A stretch of 45,027 nt of DNA from Thermoplasmata archaeon (GTDB lineage: Archaea; Thermoplasmatota; Thermoplasmata; Methanomassiliicoccales; Methanomethylophilaceae). Below the pieces are notes generated by a model, which was not told the DNA's origin, searched no databases, and saw nothing but the letters and a program-made list of their open reading frames with translations. The stretch is taken from contig SUTA01000035.1 in NCBI GenBank assembly GCA_015063135.1, positions 1 to 45,027 on the forward strand, written 5' to 3'. Of the stretch, positions 16,814-26,262 are shown one piece after another. A program made the position numbers and the translations under genes. Every line of letters begins with the position of its first letter. Within the stretch, counting starts at the first letter, position 1.

Positions 16814-17034
16814 ATCCCGAATCCGTACCCGCGGTTCCGATCGGACCGCCCCTCCATATTATACGCGGATCCGATGCCTGCGGAACGTGCCATCGGCTTC
16901 GATCCAGCCCCATGCCGGGAGATATGCCAGTTGATCGCATCAGGCCATGCCGGCATCCTATTCGGCCCGCATCCCCCGCTGCATGAACGGATGATCCTGC
17001 GATCCCCGATCGGATTCGGGCAGAAGGAGTAATA

Positions 17035-17062
17035 CGTCCGCCCGCGGCGAAGCGGGCGGACG
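17035..17062 (-). terminator. strong hairpin after the minus-strand surface operon
   Basis: CGTCCGCCCGC (17035-17045), loop GGCGAA, GCGGGCGGACG (17052-17062): a perfect 11-bp GC-rich stem eight bases beyond the stop codon of the gene at 17070. Little T-run follows on the minus strand (TATTACTCCT), so it may stop transcription or protect the 3' end. Confidence 0.6.
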
Positions 17063-17069
17063 CTCGGTT

Positions 17070-19808
17070 TCAGACGCGCCTCAGGACGTAGAACAGGCAT
17101 GCGGACAAACTGACTGCCAGCACGGCCGCGGCGTAGATGTACATGGCAGGGATGCCCTTCCCGCTGTCCTCGGACTGTGGGGACTCGTCAGCGATCTCGT
17201 ATACCGAGAAGTGGGAGAGTTCCATCCAGAAGGTCTCGGCCAGGCGGTCGTACCCCTGCTGGGGCACCTCGGTCTTGGTTCCGTCGTCCCCTATGTGGTA
17301 CGCCACCGGCTCCAGTCCCTCCGTCGGCTGGTGGCTCACGGTGACGGTGACCGTCCCTCCCAGCCGATCGCCGAGGTCGGCGTCGCCCGACATGGCAGCA
17401 ATCGCGATGAGGGTGGAATCCGGGGCGAGAACGCCTCTCTGGGCCTCTGAGAGCTCCGACCTGTCCACCGGCCAGAGCGAGATGGCGAAGCCGCCTTCTC
17501 CCCCCAGGTTGCGCAGCACGGACGCATCGAAGGAGATCGAGCCGCTGCCCGATATCACGGTGACCGCCGAATCCGCCAGGGGGCCGACCGCCCCGTCCCC
17601 GAAGGACAGGGAGAAGCCGTATCCCGGCGATTCGAACCGCAGGGTCAAGGCCTCCAGGGGCTCCCCCGGGAAACGGCCGGCTATGCCGTCGCGCTGGGAC
17701 CGTATCGTCTCCGCCAGCTCCCTGGAGATCCCCATGGACGCATCCGCCATTGGGACCACGGTGGCCAGCGATATGCCGTCGGGGCCGAATTCCGCCAGGG
17801 TCCTGGCGCTGCCGTCCTTGGATCCTGCCTGCGCCGATATCGAGAGCTTCGCCACACCGTCGGGGCCGACGGTCTCGGTCTTGGCGATCCTCAGGATGCC
17901 GGACCCCCTATCCTCGACGGTCTCCCTGGTTGTGACCCTGGTAACCTCCCCGTCGGGGCCGACGGTCTCGGTCACGATGTCCCTGACGGATACCGTGCCG
18001 CCGTCCCGGACCCATGACCTGACGGTCTTGCTCGTAACGGACGTCCTGCCGGAGGAGTCGCCCTCGGTCCTCGTTGTTGACGATTCTGTCACCTCGTTGC
18101 CGTCGGCATCGGTGTAGGTGCGGCCGGGACCCGACTCCTCCGTCCACCAGGAGACGTCGCTGCCGTCGGCATCCCTCAGGACCTCCGATGCCAGGACCAC
18201 GTTGCCATCCCTGTCCCTCTCCTCGCTCCTCACGGTCACCGACAGGATGTTCCCGTTGGGATCCAGGGCCGTCTCGGTGGAGCTTACCGATACGGACCTG
18301 TCCCTGCTGGTGACGGTCTCGGTCTCGGTCCTCACCACGCCCAGGAGGTTTCCGTCGGCGTCCCTGAACGTCGCCTCCTTGTCGGAGCGGTGTATGGTGC
18401 TCCCGGCGCTCCCTCTCGAGGTCTTCACGGTCTCCACGATCACGACGGTCGACCCGTCGGGGTTGGTGACCGTCGTGGTCGTGGTGGTGGAATTGTCCGG
18501 GTTGACGACGATCGTGGTGTTCGAGGGGTCATCGTCCCCGTGGATGTCCGGGTCCACCATCTGGCCGTGCTCGCTGGTGATGCCGTATATGAGGCTGAAG
18601 GACCCCCCGTCGGTGTACCATCCGAGGGTCCAATCGTTGTACCTGCCGTCCTTGTACTGGATCCAGTACTTCCAATCCCCGTTGGAGTACTGGACCTGCT
18701 TCAGGCCCAGTATCTGGTCCACCCAGTACTTTATCTCCCCGCCGCTCCAGAAGCTGCAGGTTATGTTGTTGGCTTTCAGGCACGACTCCAGGGCCGCGCC
18801 AGCGTTCGGGCCGGTTCCGGTGAGCGTGATGCCGCTCAGCATGTCGGCGGCGGTCAGCCCGGATTTCCCGTATGAGGCCCTCTGGGCATCCGCCGCCGAT
18901 ACTATGCGCAGATAGAACGTGTAGGTGCTGTAGACCACGGGCTTCTCCGAGACCGTCACCTCGCAGGTCGCGATGTAGAGGCCGCCGACCACGGCGGTCA
19001 CCGTGGTCTCCCCTACATAAGCACCCTTCACCTTCGCCGTGGGGCCCGAGCCGTCCACGGTCACATGGCCGCTGCTGGATCTCCAGACCACGGGACGCCC
19101 CTCCATTCCCGGGGGGACCTCCACGGTCAGGGTCCTGGAGCTGTCCTGTGCGATCGTCGTGCGGTCGGGGGTCATGGCCGCGGGGGCGTAGTCCACCTTC
19201 ACCATGCATACTGCGCTGACCCCTCCCGCCGTGGCGATCACCTCCACGTATTGGCCGCTGGTGTACAGCTTCGGCGTCAGCCTGCCGTTCTGATCGACCT
19301 CGACGAACCTGGTATTCGAACTGCTCCATGTCACCCTGTCGTCAGAGCCCTCGGGCAGCACCGTAGCGGTGATGACGGTTGCGCTGGCAGCGGTGATCGT
19401 CAGCGATTCGGCGCTCAGCACCAGGCCGGTGGCCGGGACGTGGTCGGAGTGCAGGCTGATCGTAACCCTAGCCGTGCGCACGCCTCCGGCTTCCGCGTTC
19501 TGGAAGGCCACCAGCACGTAGTCCCCGGAATCCAGGTAGCTGACGTCCATGATCCCTTGGAAGGATCCGTCTCTCACCGGATAGGAGTGATAGGGGGTGA
19601 CCCTGGTCCCGAGGCCGTCCTCGACGTAGAGCTTGATCAGGTCGTCGCCGGCCGAGCCCCGGAAGGATAGGGTCCCCTCATCGGGATCGAATTGCACGCC
19701 GTCTATGGATATGTCGGACTGGGCGCCGTCGGCCGCCAGCGACGGGCAGCATACCGCCACCAACGTCAGCATCAGCACGGCCAGCAGGATTCTCTTCGTT
19801 CCGTTCAT
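17070..19808 (-). CDS. anchored surface protein with Ig-like and DUF4430-like domains
   Basis: A 912-residue protein. The signal peptide RILLAVLMLTLVAVCCPSLA is followed by an N-terminal beta domain, and a Big2-like bacterial Ig domain (TGLVLSAESLTITAASATVI, then VTWSSSNTRFVEVDQNGRL), with a second Ig-like domain up to about residue 290. A DUF4430-like (transcobalamin C-terminal-like) domain around 300-410 is recognised from YWVDQILGL, DWKYWIQYKDG and GSFSLIYGI. A long Thr/Ser repeat region follows (NPDNSTTTTTT, NPDGSTVVIVET; repeats of TETVGPDGE), then a beta domain near the cell surface and the membrane helix YIYAAAVLAVSLSACLFYVL with RRV tail. The start lies nine bases after the upstream gene's stop, and the ribosome site GAGGCGG spans that stop, so the pair is co-translated. 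Confidence 0.87.
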   Translation of the reverse strand: MNGTKRILLAVLMLTLVAVCCPSLAADGAQSDISIDGVQFDPDEGTLSFRGSAGDDLIKLYVEDGLGTRVTPYHSYPVRDGSFQGIMDVSYLDSGDYVLVAFQNAEAGGVRTARVTISLHSDHVPATGLVLSAESLTITAASATVITATVLPEGSDDRVTWSSSNTRFVEVDQNGRLTPKLYTSGQYVEVIATAGGVSAVCMVKVDYAPAAMTPDRTTIAQDSSRTLTVEVPPGMEGRPVVWRSSSGHVTVDGSGPTAKVKGAYVGETTVTAVVGGLYIATCEVTVSEKPVVYSTYTFYLRIVSAADAQRASYGKSGLTAADMLSGITLTGTGPNAGAALESCLKANNITCSFWSGGEIKYWVDQILGLKQVQYSNGDWKYWIQYKDGRYNDWTLGWYTDGGSFSLIYGITSEHGQMVDPDIHGDDDPSNTTIVVNPDNSTTTTTTVTNPDGSTVVIVETVKTSRGSAGSTIHRSDKEATFRDADGNLLGVVRTETETVTSRDRSVSVSSTETALDPNGNILSVTVRSEERDRDGNVVLASEVLRDADGSDVSWWTEESGPGRTYTDADGNEVTESSTTRTEGDSSGRTSVTSKTVRSWVRDGGTVSVRDIVTETVGPDGEVTRVTTRETVEDRGSGILRIAKTETVGPDGVAKLSISAQAGSKDGSARTLAEFGPDGISLATVVPMADASMGISRELAETIRSQRDGIAGRFPGEPLEALTLRFESPGYGFSLSFGDGAVGPLADSAVTVISGSGSISFDASVLRNLGGEGGFAISLWPVDRSELSEAQRGVLAPDSTLIAIAAMSGDADLGDRLGGTVTVTVSHQPTEGLEPVAYHIGDDGTKTEVPQQGYDRLAETFWMELSHFSVYEIADESPQSEDSGKGIPAMYIYAAAVLAVSLSACLFYVLRRV

Positions 19809-19817
19809 GATACCGCC

Positions 19818-22800
19818 TCAGGGTTCCTGATCTTCGCCTATGACCGTGATCCGCATAATGACTGACGGGCCGTGGTCGGGATCGTTGGAGTTCGAGACCA
19901 TGGAGTACTTGTAATCGGTTGTGTAGTCGAAAGGTCCCAAGGGGGGCCCTGTGATCGTGAGGCAGAATCTGACATGGTAGCCGTCGGATTCCGGCTCGTC
20001 CGGTATGTTCAGGTCAGCGACCGTCACGGTGTAATCGTCGAGCACAACCGCCTTCCCCATCATTATGTACACGATGCTGACCCAGAGGTTCTCGAACTCG
20101 GAGGCCTGGCGGGGCCTGGGCGAGATGTAATCGACCAGGTAGGTCTGGCCGCTAACGAACTCGTAGACCGTCTCGTTCGATGCGCCGTCGATCACTACAT
20201 GGTCCGGAACCGGCGGTTCCGGATCCTCGCCTATGACCGTGATCAGCATCCTGAACGTGCTGCCGACGTAGGGGTCGTTGGAGTTCGAGACCATGGAGTA
20301 CTTGTAGTCGACCGCGAAATCGTAGGGCCCCAGCGACGGTCCGGTGATGGTGAGGTTGAACGTCATGTGGTACCCGTCGGATTCCGGCTCGTCCGGTATG
20401 TTCAGGTCCGCGACCGTCACGGTGTATTCTTCCAGGACGGTCATTCCGGCCATGAAGTCCAGGACGCTCACCCAGAGGTTCTCGAACTCGGAGGCCTGGC
20501 GGGGCCTGGGCGAGATGTAATCGACCAGGTAGGTCTGGCCGCTAACGAACTCGTAGACCGTCTCGTTCGATGCGCCGTCGATCACTACATGGTCCGGAAC
20601 CGGCGGTTCCGGATCCTCGCCTATGATCTTCGCACGGAACATGTAAATGCCTTCGTTGAAGACGATGTAGCAGTCGTCCAGGGACGGTCCCGTGACCGAG
20701 ATGGTGAAATAGACGTGGTTGTACCCGTCGTCGCCGACGCCTGCCATGACCAGATCGGTGAACGTGAACTCGTATCCATCCGGCCACCACTGCGATTCGT
20801 CGACCTCGTTGAACCCCATGACCTTCGGATCCCTGAGGGGCGTGAGCGTGGAGGGATTTGTCGTCTTGAATTCTACCCTGTAGCTCCTGCCGCTTTCGTA
20901 ATCGTACTTCTCCGCACCTATTCTGTCGCTGTATACGAAGTCGGGCTCTTCCGGAACCGCCGGTTCCGGATCCTCGCCTATGACTTTTGCGTTGAATTGG
21001 ATGCTGCCGTTGCTGAATACACAGGATTCAACCGATTCCCCTGTGACGGTCAGAACGGCATGGATGTGATAATACCCATCCGACAGCCTTCCCTTTATGA
21101 TTTCCACGTTGGCGACGGAAATGAGAACATTATCGATTTCGCAACCGCTGCCGTCCAGGGCTCTGAACGCATGAAGCGCGGCCATCATCGAATCGGAATA
21201 GAAATCGACCCTGTAATCCTGCCCGCATATGAATTCGTAGACCTCATTCTGTAATTCATCGCAGGATATCGCATAATCGGCATCGAAAGAATGGGTATCC
21301 CCCGAAACGTAAAGGTATTGGCCGTGGTTCGCATAGGTGTTCTCCGGAAAACCGTCTACAACCTCTATCGAAACCGTCAGCAGATCCTGATTACTCATCG
21401 CTATCCTCTCGGTCGTCTTCCCGTCTACGAACGGTCCAATCGCCGGACAGACATTGTGGGAGAACCCGCCCTCGTATGTCGAAACGACCAAGAGACGAGC
21501 GTCGTTCAGAGGCTCAGACCCTTCTGCTAGGGAGACGGTCACCTCCATCAGGGTGTCGGTAGCGGAATTGGAAACATCGACGTCTATGGCGTAATCCGAT
21601 TCGCCAACGGGCGTATCCGGTCCTCCCCGAATCATCATGACTCCCGTCAGATCCTTGTCTTCGAGATATGAGCCCAGCACCATCCTTCTTCCATCCTCGG
21701 TATTGAATACCGAGTTCTCATCGGGGGTGTCCCCGTCGGTCAATATGAGGTAGTTGATGGTGCACCCCCCTAACGTGTTGATCTGGGAATAGGCGCCGCC
21801 GGCATCATTGCCGAGATTCGCGTCTCTCGCCAGCGACCATCCGTCTCCGTCCTTGTAATAGTACATCCTGAAATCCTCGATGGTCTCTCCACCGAGGTTG
21901 TAGCTCACTATCTCCTTGTCCACGACGGCGATGTCGCTGTTGCCGATGCCGCGCAGCTGCTGCTCGGTCAGATCGACCCATTTCGCCATGTCGCCCTTCT
22001 CTAAGAGGACATGGTATGTTTTCTGCTGGATGCCGGTGAAACAGACCACCTGGCCCAGGTCACGGTACCATACCAGGCTGCCGTCGGCCGTGGCCCTCAC
22101 GGTTTGCGACGAATAGTTGTATCCTCCGCTGTTGCCTCTGGAGGCCAACGTGAATTTCTGCAGTACCGAGGACGTCTTGCCCGGGTTGTCGTTTATCATG
22201 TACAGGTAGGGGGACCTGGGTATGGCCCCGTCATCGTACGGCACGAAGTAGATGTATACGTTCCCGTCGTCGCTCTCATAGTTCTTGTTGAGGACGATGC
22301 CCCCGTGCGTATATGCGCTCGGCACCCGATACACGGGCTGGCAGCCCTCGCCGAAGGTGTCCATATCGAATACGTAGAACGAAGCCCTCGCTCCCCCTTC
22401 CATTACGAATTTGCTGCAGACGTTGATGTATCCGCGCCCGTTGTGTATCACGAAATTGGAAGTGATCCCCACTTCAGGGAAAGTATAGGAGAATGCCTTC
22501 TGCATACCGCCCGTCCCATCGATCGCTATCGCTGTCACAGACGAGCCTTCGCCATCGCCGCTATCGAACAGGCCCTTGCCGTATGTCGGCAGGTATATGG
22601 TATTCTCATGGTAGGTGAGCCACCCGTCATCGAGATAGCGTTGGTCCAATTCCAAATCGAGAGTCGTCTTCGCGCCCGTGCCTCTGTCCACCGAATTGAG
22701 GAAGACCTTCTCCGGTTTCCCGCTCTGGTCGGTGGCACTGAGATAGTACAGATGCGTGCCCGTGATTACCGGCGATGAGATGTGCCCATACATCCTGAAC

Positions 22801-23408
22801 CATCCCGTCACATCCGCTGTCCATCCGCCGTATTCGGCGTGACGGCCGCTCGCATCCCCTTGGAGCGTGAAGGGCCTCAATTTAAATGATTTATTCTCTT
22901 TGAATATCCCGTAAAAAGCTCCATCCTCACACCAGCAGGCCTTCAGGGATTCTATCTGTCCTATCTTGTTCAGATCCAAATCGAACAGTTCCCCGGCGTT
23001 GTAATCGACGATGGTGCCGTCGCCATACCCCAGGTAATGGTAGAATGTGGGCCTCTCGAACTGCCTTTCGGCTTTGCCGACGCATGCGCCGGAAGAAGCC
23101 TCCAATTTGTATATCGTGTCCCCGCAGGCTATGAAGACGTATTCGCCTACGATCAGGGGCGTGCTCGTTATCGTCCATGTGGTCGCCGAATTCGATGTTT
23201 TCGTGTTCATCGGGGTGTACTGCCAATTGAACACGATCTCGTTTTCATCGGTCGGGAACCCGGACTCGATTACGTATTGCAATCTATTGCTCTCGGAATG
23301 GTACAATCCGCCATTCGAAATATCTTCAGAGCCCTCGACAACGCTCAAAGACATTATCGATGCTGCGAATAACAGCAGAACAAGACAGACCCAGCAGCGT
23401 TTGAACAT
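19818..23408 (-). CDS. secreted beta-propeller protein with four tandem C-terminal repeats and no anchor
   Basis: A 1196-residue protein. Signal peptide MFKRCWVCLVLLLFAASIMS. Residues about 50-550 resemble a PQQ-like (BamB-type) beta-propeller: TSTPLIVGEYVFIACGDTIYKLEASSG is the typical blade pattern, with repeated VITGTHLYY and NTIYLPTYG strands. From about 710 to the end four tandem modules of about 115-130 residues each finish in a VIGEDPEP-like linker; each contains a YEFVSGQTY-like strand and a GYH-rich beta hairpin. The last two copies share a 156-base block that is identical. There is no membrane helix, which is unusual beside the anchored neighbours. It may bind the co-translated anchored protein downstream. 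GAGGGATG upstream supports the ATG at 23408. Confidence 0.87.
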   Translation of the reverse strand: MFKRCWVCLVLLLFAASIMSLSVVEGSEDISNGGLYHSESNRLQYVIESGFPTDENEIVFNWQYTPMNTKTSNSATTWTITSTPLIVGEYVFIACGDTIYKLEASSGACVGKAERQFERPTFYHYLGYGDGTIVDYNAGELFDLDLNKIGQIESLKACWCEDGAFYGIFKENKSFKLRPFTLQGDASGRHAEYGGWTADVTGWFRMYGHISSPVITGTHLYYLSATDQSGKPEKVFLNSVDRGTGAKTTLDLELDQRYLDDGWLTYHENTIYLPTYGKGLFDSGDGEGSSVTAIAIDGTGGMQKAFSYTFPEVGITSNFVIHNGRGYINVCSKFVMEGGARASFYVFDMDTFGEGCQPVYRVPSAYTHGGIVLNKNYESDDGNVYIYFVPYDDGAIPRSPYLYMINDNPGKTSSVLQKFTLASRGNSGGYNYSSQTVRATADGSLVWYRDLGQVVCFTGIQQKTYHVLLEKGDMAKWVDLTEQQLRGIGNSDIAVVDKEIVSYNLGGETIEDFRMYYYKDGDGWSLARDANLGNDAGGAYSQINTLGGCTINYLILTDGDTPDENSVFNTEDGRRMVLGSYLEDKDLTGVMMIRGGPDTPVGESDYAIDVDVSNSATDTLMEVTVSLAEGSEPLNDARLLVVSTYEGGFSHNVCPAIGPFVDGKTTERIAMSNQDLLTVSIEVVDGFPENTYANHGQYLYVSGDTHSFDADYAISCDELQNEVYEFICGQDYRVDFYSDSMMAALHAFRALDGSGCEIDNVLISVANVEIIKGRLSDGYYHIHAVLTVTGESVESCVFSNGSIQFNAKVIGEDPEPAVPEEPDFVYSDRIGAEKYDYESGRSYRVEFKTTNPSTLTPLRDPKVMGFNEVDESQWWPDGYEFTFTDLVMAGVGDDGYNHVYFTISVTGPSLDDCYIVFNEGIYMFRAKIIGEDPEPPVPDHVVIDGASNETVYEFVSGQTYLVDYISPRPRQASEFENLWVSVLDFMAGMTVLEEYTVTVADLNIPDEPESDGYHMTFNLTITGPSLGPYDFAVDYKYSMVSNSNDPYVGSTFRMLITVIGEDPEPPVPDHVVIDGASNETVYEFVSGQTYLVDYISPRPRQASEFENLWVSIVYIMMGKAVVLDDYTVTVADLNIPDEPESDGYHVRFCLTITGPPLGPFDYTTDYKYSMVSNSNDPDHGPSVIMRITVIGEDQEP
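20081..20626 (-). repeat. identical 156-base direct repeats, period 390
   Basis: Bases 20081-20236 are identical to 20471-20626. The repeat unit is 390 bases (130 codons), so copy-number change keeps the reading frame. Flanking parts of the unit differ at scattered positions, and the two more distal modules are much more diverged. This points to recent duplication or local gene conversion among surface repeats. Confidence 0.85.
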
Positions 23409-23448
23409 TTGACATCCCTCAGATTAGCATTCCTTGCTTGGAAAGAGG

Positions 23449-23468
23449 GCCTGGCGATACCGCCAGGC
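23449..23468 (-). terminator. hairpin between two surface-protein genes
   Basis: GCCTGGCG-ATAC-CGCCAGGC is a perfect 8-bp stem seven bases after the stop codon of the minus-strand gene at 23476 and 41 bases before the next start. It suggests the secreted protein upstream is a separate unit from the beta-propeller pair. Confidence 0.55.
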
Positions 23469-23475
23469 ATTATTT

Positions 23476-24552
23476 TCAGGGGGTGTACGCCTGGAACATC
23501 AAGGTGAACGATCCATCCGTCTTCGGGGCGTTGGTCAGGGCGCTGTATGCACCCAGGAGCAACGGGGCGGACACGTTGTTGCTGTCCTGCAGGGTGGTAT
23601 GCTCCGTGTATATCTGCCAGTATATCCATTCGTTAGCGTTCGCGTCATAGTACATGTCCAATCCGAACAGGGTATTCATCCAGCCATACGTTTCGTATCC
23701 TGGAGCCGGAATGGCTGTATCTTCGAAGACGACATTCGCACTTCCGACCGCATCTATCAACGCGAGCATCGCATCCGATCCGTATCCGACGATGCCGTAT
23801 CCGGTCAGAGGCAGAAATTCCACGAGCAGCGGAACCGGGTAGTGGCCCCATGTGGTGGCCCATGAGCCTGAAGCCACGGTCGCCGGCATCCAGTTCAGGA
23901 CCTTCTTGATGAAGAACCTGTGCTCGAATGCGGAACCCGGTGCCTTGATGACCGATGTCAAAGGAATCGTGTCCCTGTCGGAACCGCCCGATATGTACGC
24001 GCTCAGACCGGATGCTATCGCGGAGGAATTGCTCGAATCGCCGTAGTAGAGCGCGATGTTAGCAGTCCCGTATGCTGGCATACGCGCGGCATAATCCTCG
24101 AAGGGCTTGTACCACCCCGTGGCGGCATCCCCGAGCTTCCATGAGGGCGACTGCTCGTCGGAGAGCTGGGTCAGCACCAGCATGTTCCAAGCCGATCCGG
24201 TCACCGTGTCGTTCTCCATCCCCATGAATTCGGTGATGGTCCCATAGGTCGCATCGATGTCGTAATACGTCTCCCCCTGGTACTGGTAGGGGTAATCGTA
24301 GGTCTGGTTAATCGTCGCTGTACTGGACGAGTACTCCGGGCATCCCATTATGGCCAGCATGGCGTTGTACGCCTGGACGTTATGGCATGTCCACGTTCCG
24401 ATGTCGTTCTCTTCCGTGTATATGTACACGTTGAAGTCTCCTGCCGAGCCAGCCGCGGCGTCGGATTCGTCTGCACAAGCCAGTGCTGCGAACCCTCCGG
24501 CGAACATCATCACCGCCGCGATGGCCAAGGCCAGCGTTTTCCTCATTTCCAT
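23476..24552 (-). CDS. secreted protein with two DUF4430-like domains
   Basis: A 358-residue secreted protein. Signal peptide RKTLALAIAAVMMFAGGFAALA; the mature part begins near GDFNVYIYTEEND. Two modules resemble DUF4430, the fold of the transcobalamin C-terminal domain: the first from FNVYIYTEE to IALYYG, the second from VEFLPLTGYGIVGYGSDA to the C-terminal DGSFTLMFQAYTP. Both carry the pattern 'strand, helix with AML or ALI, then Trp-rich strands (NEWIYWQIY)'. There is no membrane anchor. Ligand is unknown; cobalamin-like or glycan binding is inferred from the fold only. GAGGTG upstream sets the ATG at 24552; Met 3 is an alternative. The frame is open further upstream without support. Confidence 0.8.
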   Translation of the reverse strand: MEMRKTLALAIAAVMMFAGGFAALACADESDAAAGSAGDFNVYIYTEENDIGTWTCHNVQAYNAMLAIMGCPEYSSSTATINQTYDYPYQYQGETYYDIDATYGTITEFMGMENDTVTGSAWNMLVLTQLSDEQSPSWKLGDAATGWYKPFEDYAARMPAYGTANIALYYGDSSNSSAIASGLSAYISGGSDRDTIPLTSVIKAPGSAFEHRFFIKKVLNWMPATVASGSWATTWGHYPVPLLVEFLPLTGYGIVGYGSDAMLALIDAVGSANVVFEDTAIPAPGYETYGWMNTLFGLDMYYDANANEWIYWQIYTEHTTLQDSNNVSAPLLLGAYSALTNAPKTDGSFTLMFQAYTP

Positions 24553-24656
24553 TTCATCACACCTCGTGCTGCGAAAGGCCGCCGGCGGCGCAGTCGCTTC
24601 GACGTTTGGTCTCACCACATAGGTACAACGCCCTGTTCCGCTCCCGGAGGCCGCGG

Positions 24657-24665
24657 TCTATATGC
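24657..24665 (-). promoter_or_regulatory. possible TATA box for the secreted DUF4430-like protein
   Basis: GCATATAGA on the minus strand lies about 105 bases before the ATG at 24552, which would give a leader of about 80 bases. The gap 24553-24801 contains nothing else I can identify. Confidence 0.3.
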
Positions 24666-24801
24666 TGTGCGATGGTATAAGCCAAAGCTCACAGTATCTT
24701 CCAACGAACCAATCCAACGGACATTGCTTCCCATCCGGGATCGGAACGTCCGAACGATGGAGGGGAGAGGATGATGCACGGATCATTCGTCGAATGCCGT
24801 A

Positions 24802-26262
24802 TCACTCGTCGCTTCTCTTCCCGATCAACACCACGGCCGCGGCCGAAACGGCCAGCAGCGATATGACGAGCAACCAGCCGGCGATGCGATCGCTCGGTCC
24901 GTCGCATGCCACGTCCAATCCGAAGTCCGACGAGATCCACGAATCCGCGTGCTCGGGCCTGCAGCCCACCGTCGCATCCACGTTGAGGAACACGGTGGAG
25001 TCGCCGGCCGGCGCCGATCCGAGGGCGACGATCCTCTTCAGCCCGATGCAGTCCGCGAAAGCGTAGCGCCCCAGGTACGACACCGTGTCCGGCATGGTTA
25101 TCGCCTCGATGGAGACGCATCCCCTGAACGCGGCCTGCCCGATCGTCTCGGCACGCCCCAGCACCGCCTCCTCCAGCGATGCGCAGTCACGGAATGCTTC
25201 GGAGCCTATGGCCCTGACGTCCTCCAATTCCAGCGCCCTCAGGGAATCGCACCTGTAGAACGCATAGCTCCCGATGGCCTCCGTGCCGTGTAGGGTCACC
25301 CTCTCGAGGCCGCTGCAGTACCCGAACATGCGCTCGGGGATGGCGGAGGCCGACACCTCCGCGGCCTCCATCCCCGTGCACAGGTAGAACGCCCCTGCGC
25401 CGCAGCGTTCCACCGACCCCGGGACGACCAGCTGCCTGATGGCGGCGCAATCGCGGAAGGCCTCGAAGCCTATGGACCTCACCGAATCCAATGCCACGGA
25501 TCCTAGCAGGACGCACCCGCGGAAGGCCTCGTCGTGGATGGCTCCCACCGAATCCGCGAATCCGACGGATTCGATGTCGCTGTAGTAGAACGCCCTCTCC
25601 CCCACGATCTCCACCCCCTCGGATATCCTGACCTCCCTTATGTCCGAACGCCTCTCGACCTCCCCGTCCGGCTGCATTGCGCCTGCGAAGGCATACGGGC
25701 CGATCCTCCTGACCGCGGCGCCCTCGACGACGGGCTCTATGGTCACGGTCCCGTCGGTCGGTTCCCCGCCGACTGCCATGGCGCAGTCCGGCATCATCGC
25801 ATAGACGATCCCGCCGAGGGTGGCGGTCGGGATGGCCTCCGCGTCCTCCCAGCCCAGCCTCCCCGGCATCGCGTGGAATCTCGCCGACCCGTCGAATGCA
25901 CCCTCCATGCGGGGGCGGTCCCCGAGGAAATACACGTCCCGCAGGTAGGGGCAGTCCCCGAACGCCCCCTCCGATATCACCGCGACGGTCTGGGGCACGA
26001 CCGCGCATGTCATGCGGCAGCCGGAGAACGCCCCCTCCGATATCACCGCGACATCGTATCCCTCCAGGACCGCCGGGATGTACACCACATCGCCCACCGT
26101 GTCCGCCAGGGTGATCTCGCAATAATAATCGGGATGCGCGGAGCCGTGCTTCTCATACTCGTACGCCGAGCCGTCCGGCCCCTGCTCCGATGCCGCCCAG
26201 GCCCCTGGCAGGAAGAGGGCGGCGAGCATCACGACCGTCAGGAATATGGCTGTCGGCCTCAT
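24802..26262 (-). CDS. anchored leucine-rich-repeat surface protein (BspA-like)
   Basis: A 486-residue surface protein. Signal peptide RPTAIFLTVVMLAALFLPGAWA, then at least eleven BspA/LRR_5-type repeats of 20-23 residues marked by EGAFSGC, EAFRGC, EAFRDC, GAFYLC, YAFYRC, AAFRGC and YAFADC, and a C-terminal membrane helix GWLLVISLLAVSAAAVVLIG with a charged KRSDE tail. Such repeats mediate adhesion in gut microbes and are common in host-associated bacteria. The start codon overlaps the stop of the winged-helix gene upstream by 4 bases (ATGA), so it is co-translated with two putative regulators; this is odd for a surface protein and suggests dedicated control. Confidence 0.9.
   Translation of the reverse strand: MRPTAIFLTVVMLAALFLPGAWAASEQGPDGSAYEYEKHGSAHPDYYCEITLADTVGDVVYIPAVLEGYDVAVISEGAFSGCRMTCAVVPQTVAVISEGAFGDCPYLRDVYFLGDRPRMEGAFDGSARFHAMPGRLGWEDAEAIPTATLGGIVYAMMPDCAMAVGGEPTDGTVTIEPVVEGAAVRRIGPYAFAGAMQPDGEVERRSDIREVRISEGVEIVGERAFYYSDIESVGFADSVGAIHDEAFRGCVLLGSVALDSVRSIGFEAFRDCAAIRQLVVPGSVERCGAGAFYLCTGMEAAEVSASAIPERMFGYCSGLERVTLHGTEAIGSYAFYRCDSLRALELEDVRAIGSEAFRDCASLEEAVLGRAETIGQAAFRGCVSIEAITMPDTVSYLGRYAFADCIGLKRIVALGSAPAGDSTVFLNVDATVGCRPEHADSWISSDFGLDVACDGPSDRIAGWLLVISLLAVSAAAVVLIGKRSDE

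Noticed and set aside
16804-17100. 98-codon minus-strand frame in the convergent gap
   Set aside because: It is Arg/Gly-rich without family pattern, crosses the strong hairpin at 17035-17062 and the end of the real gene at 17070.
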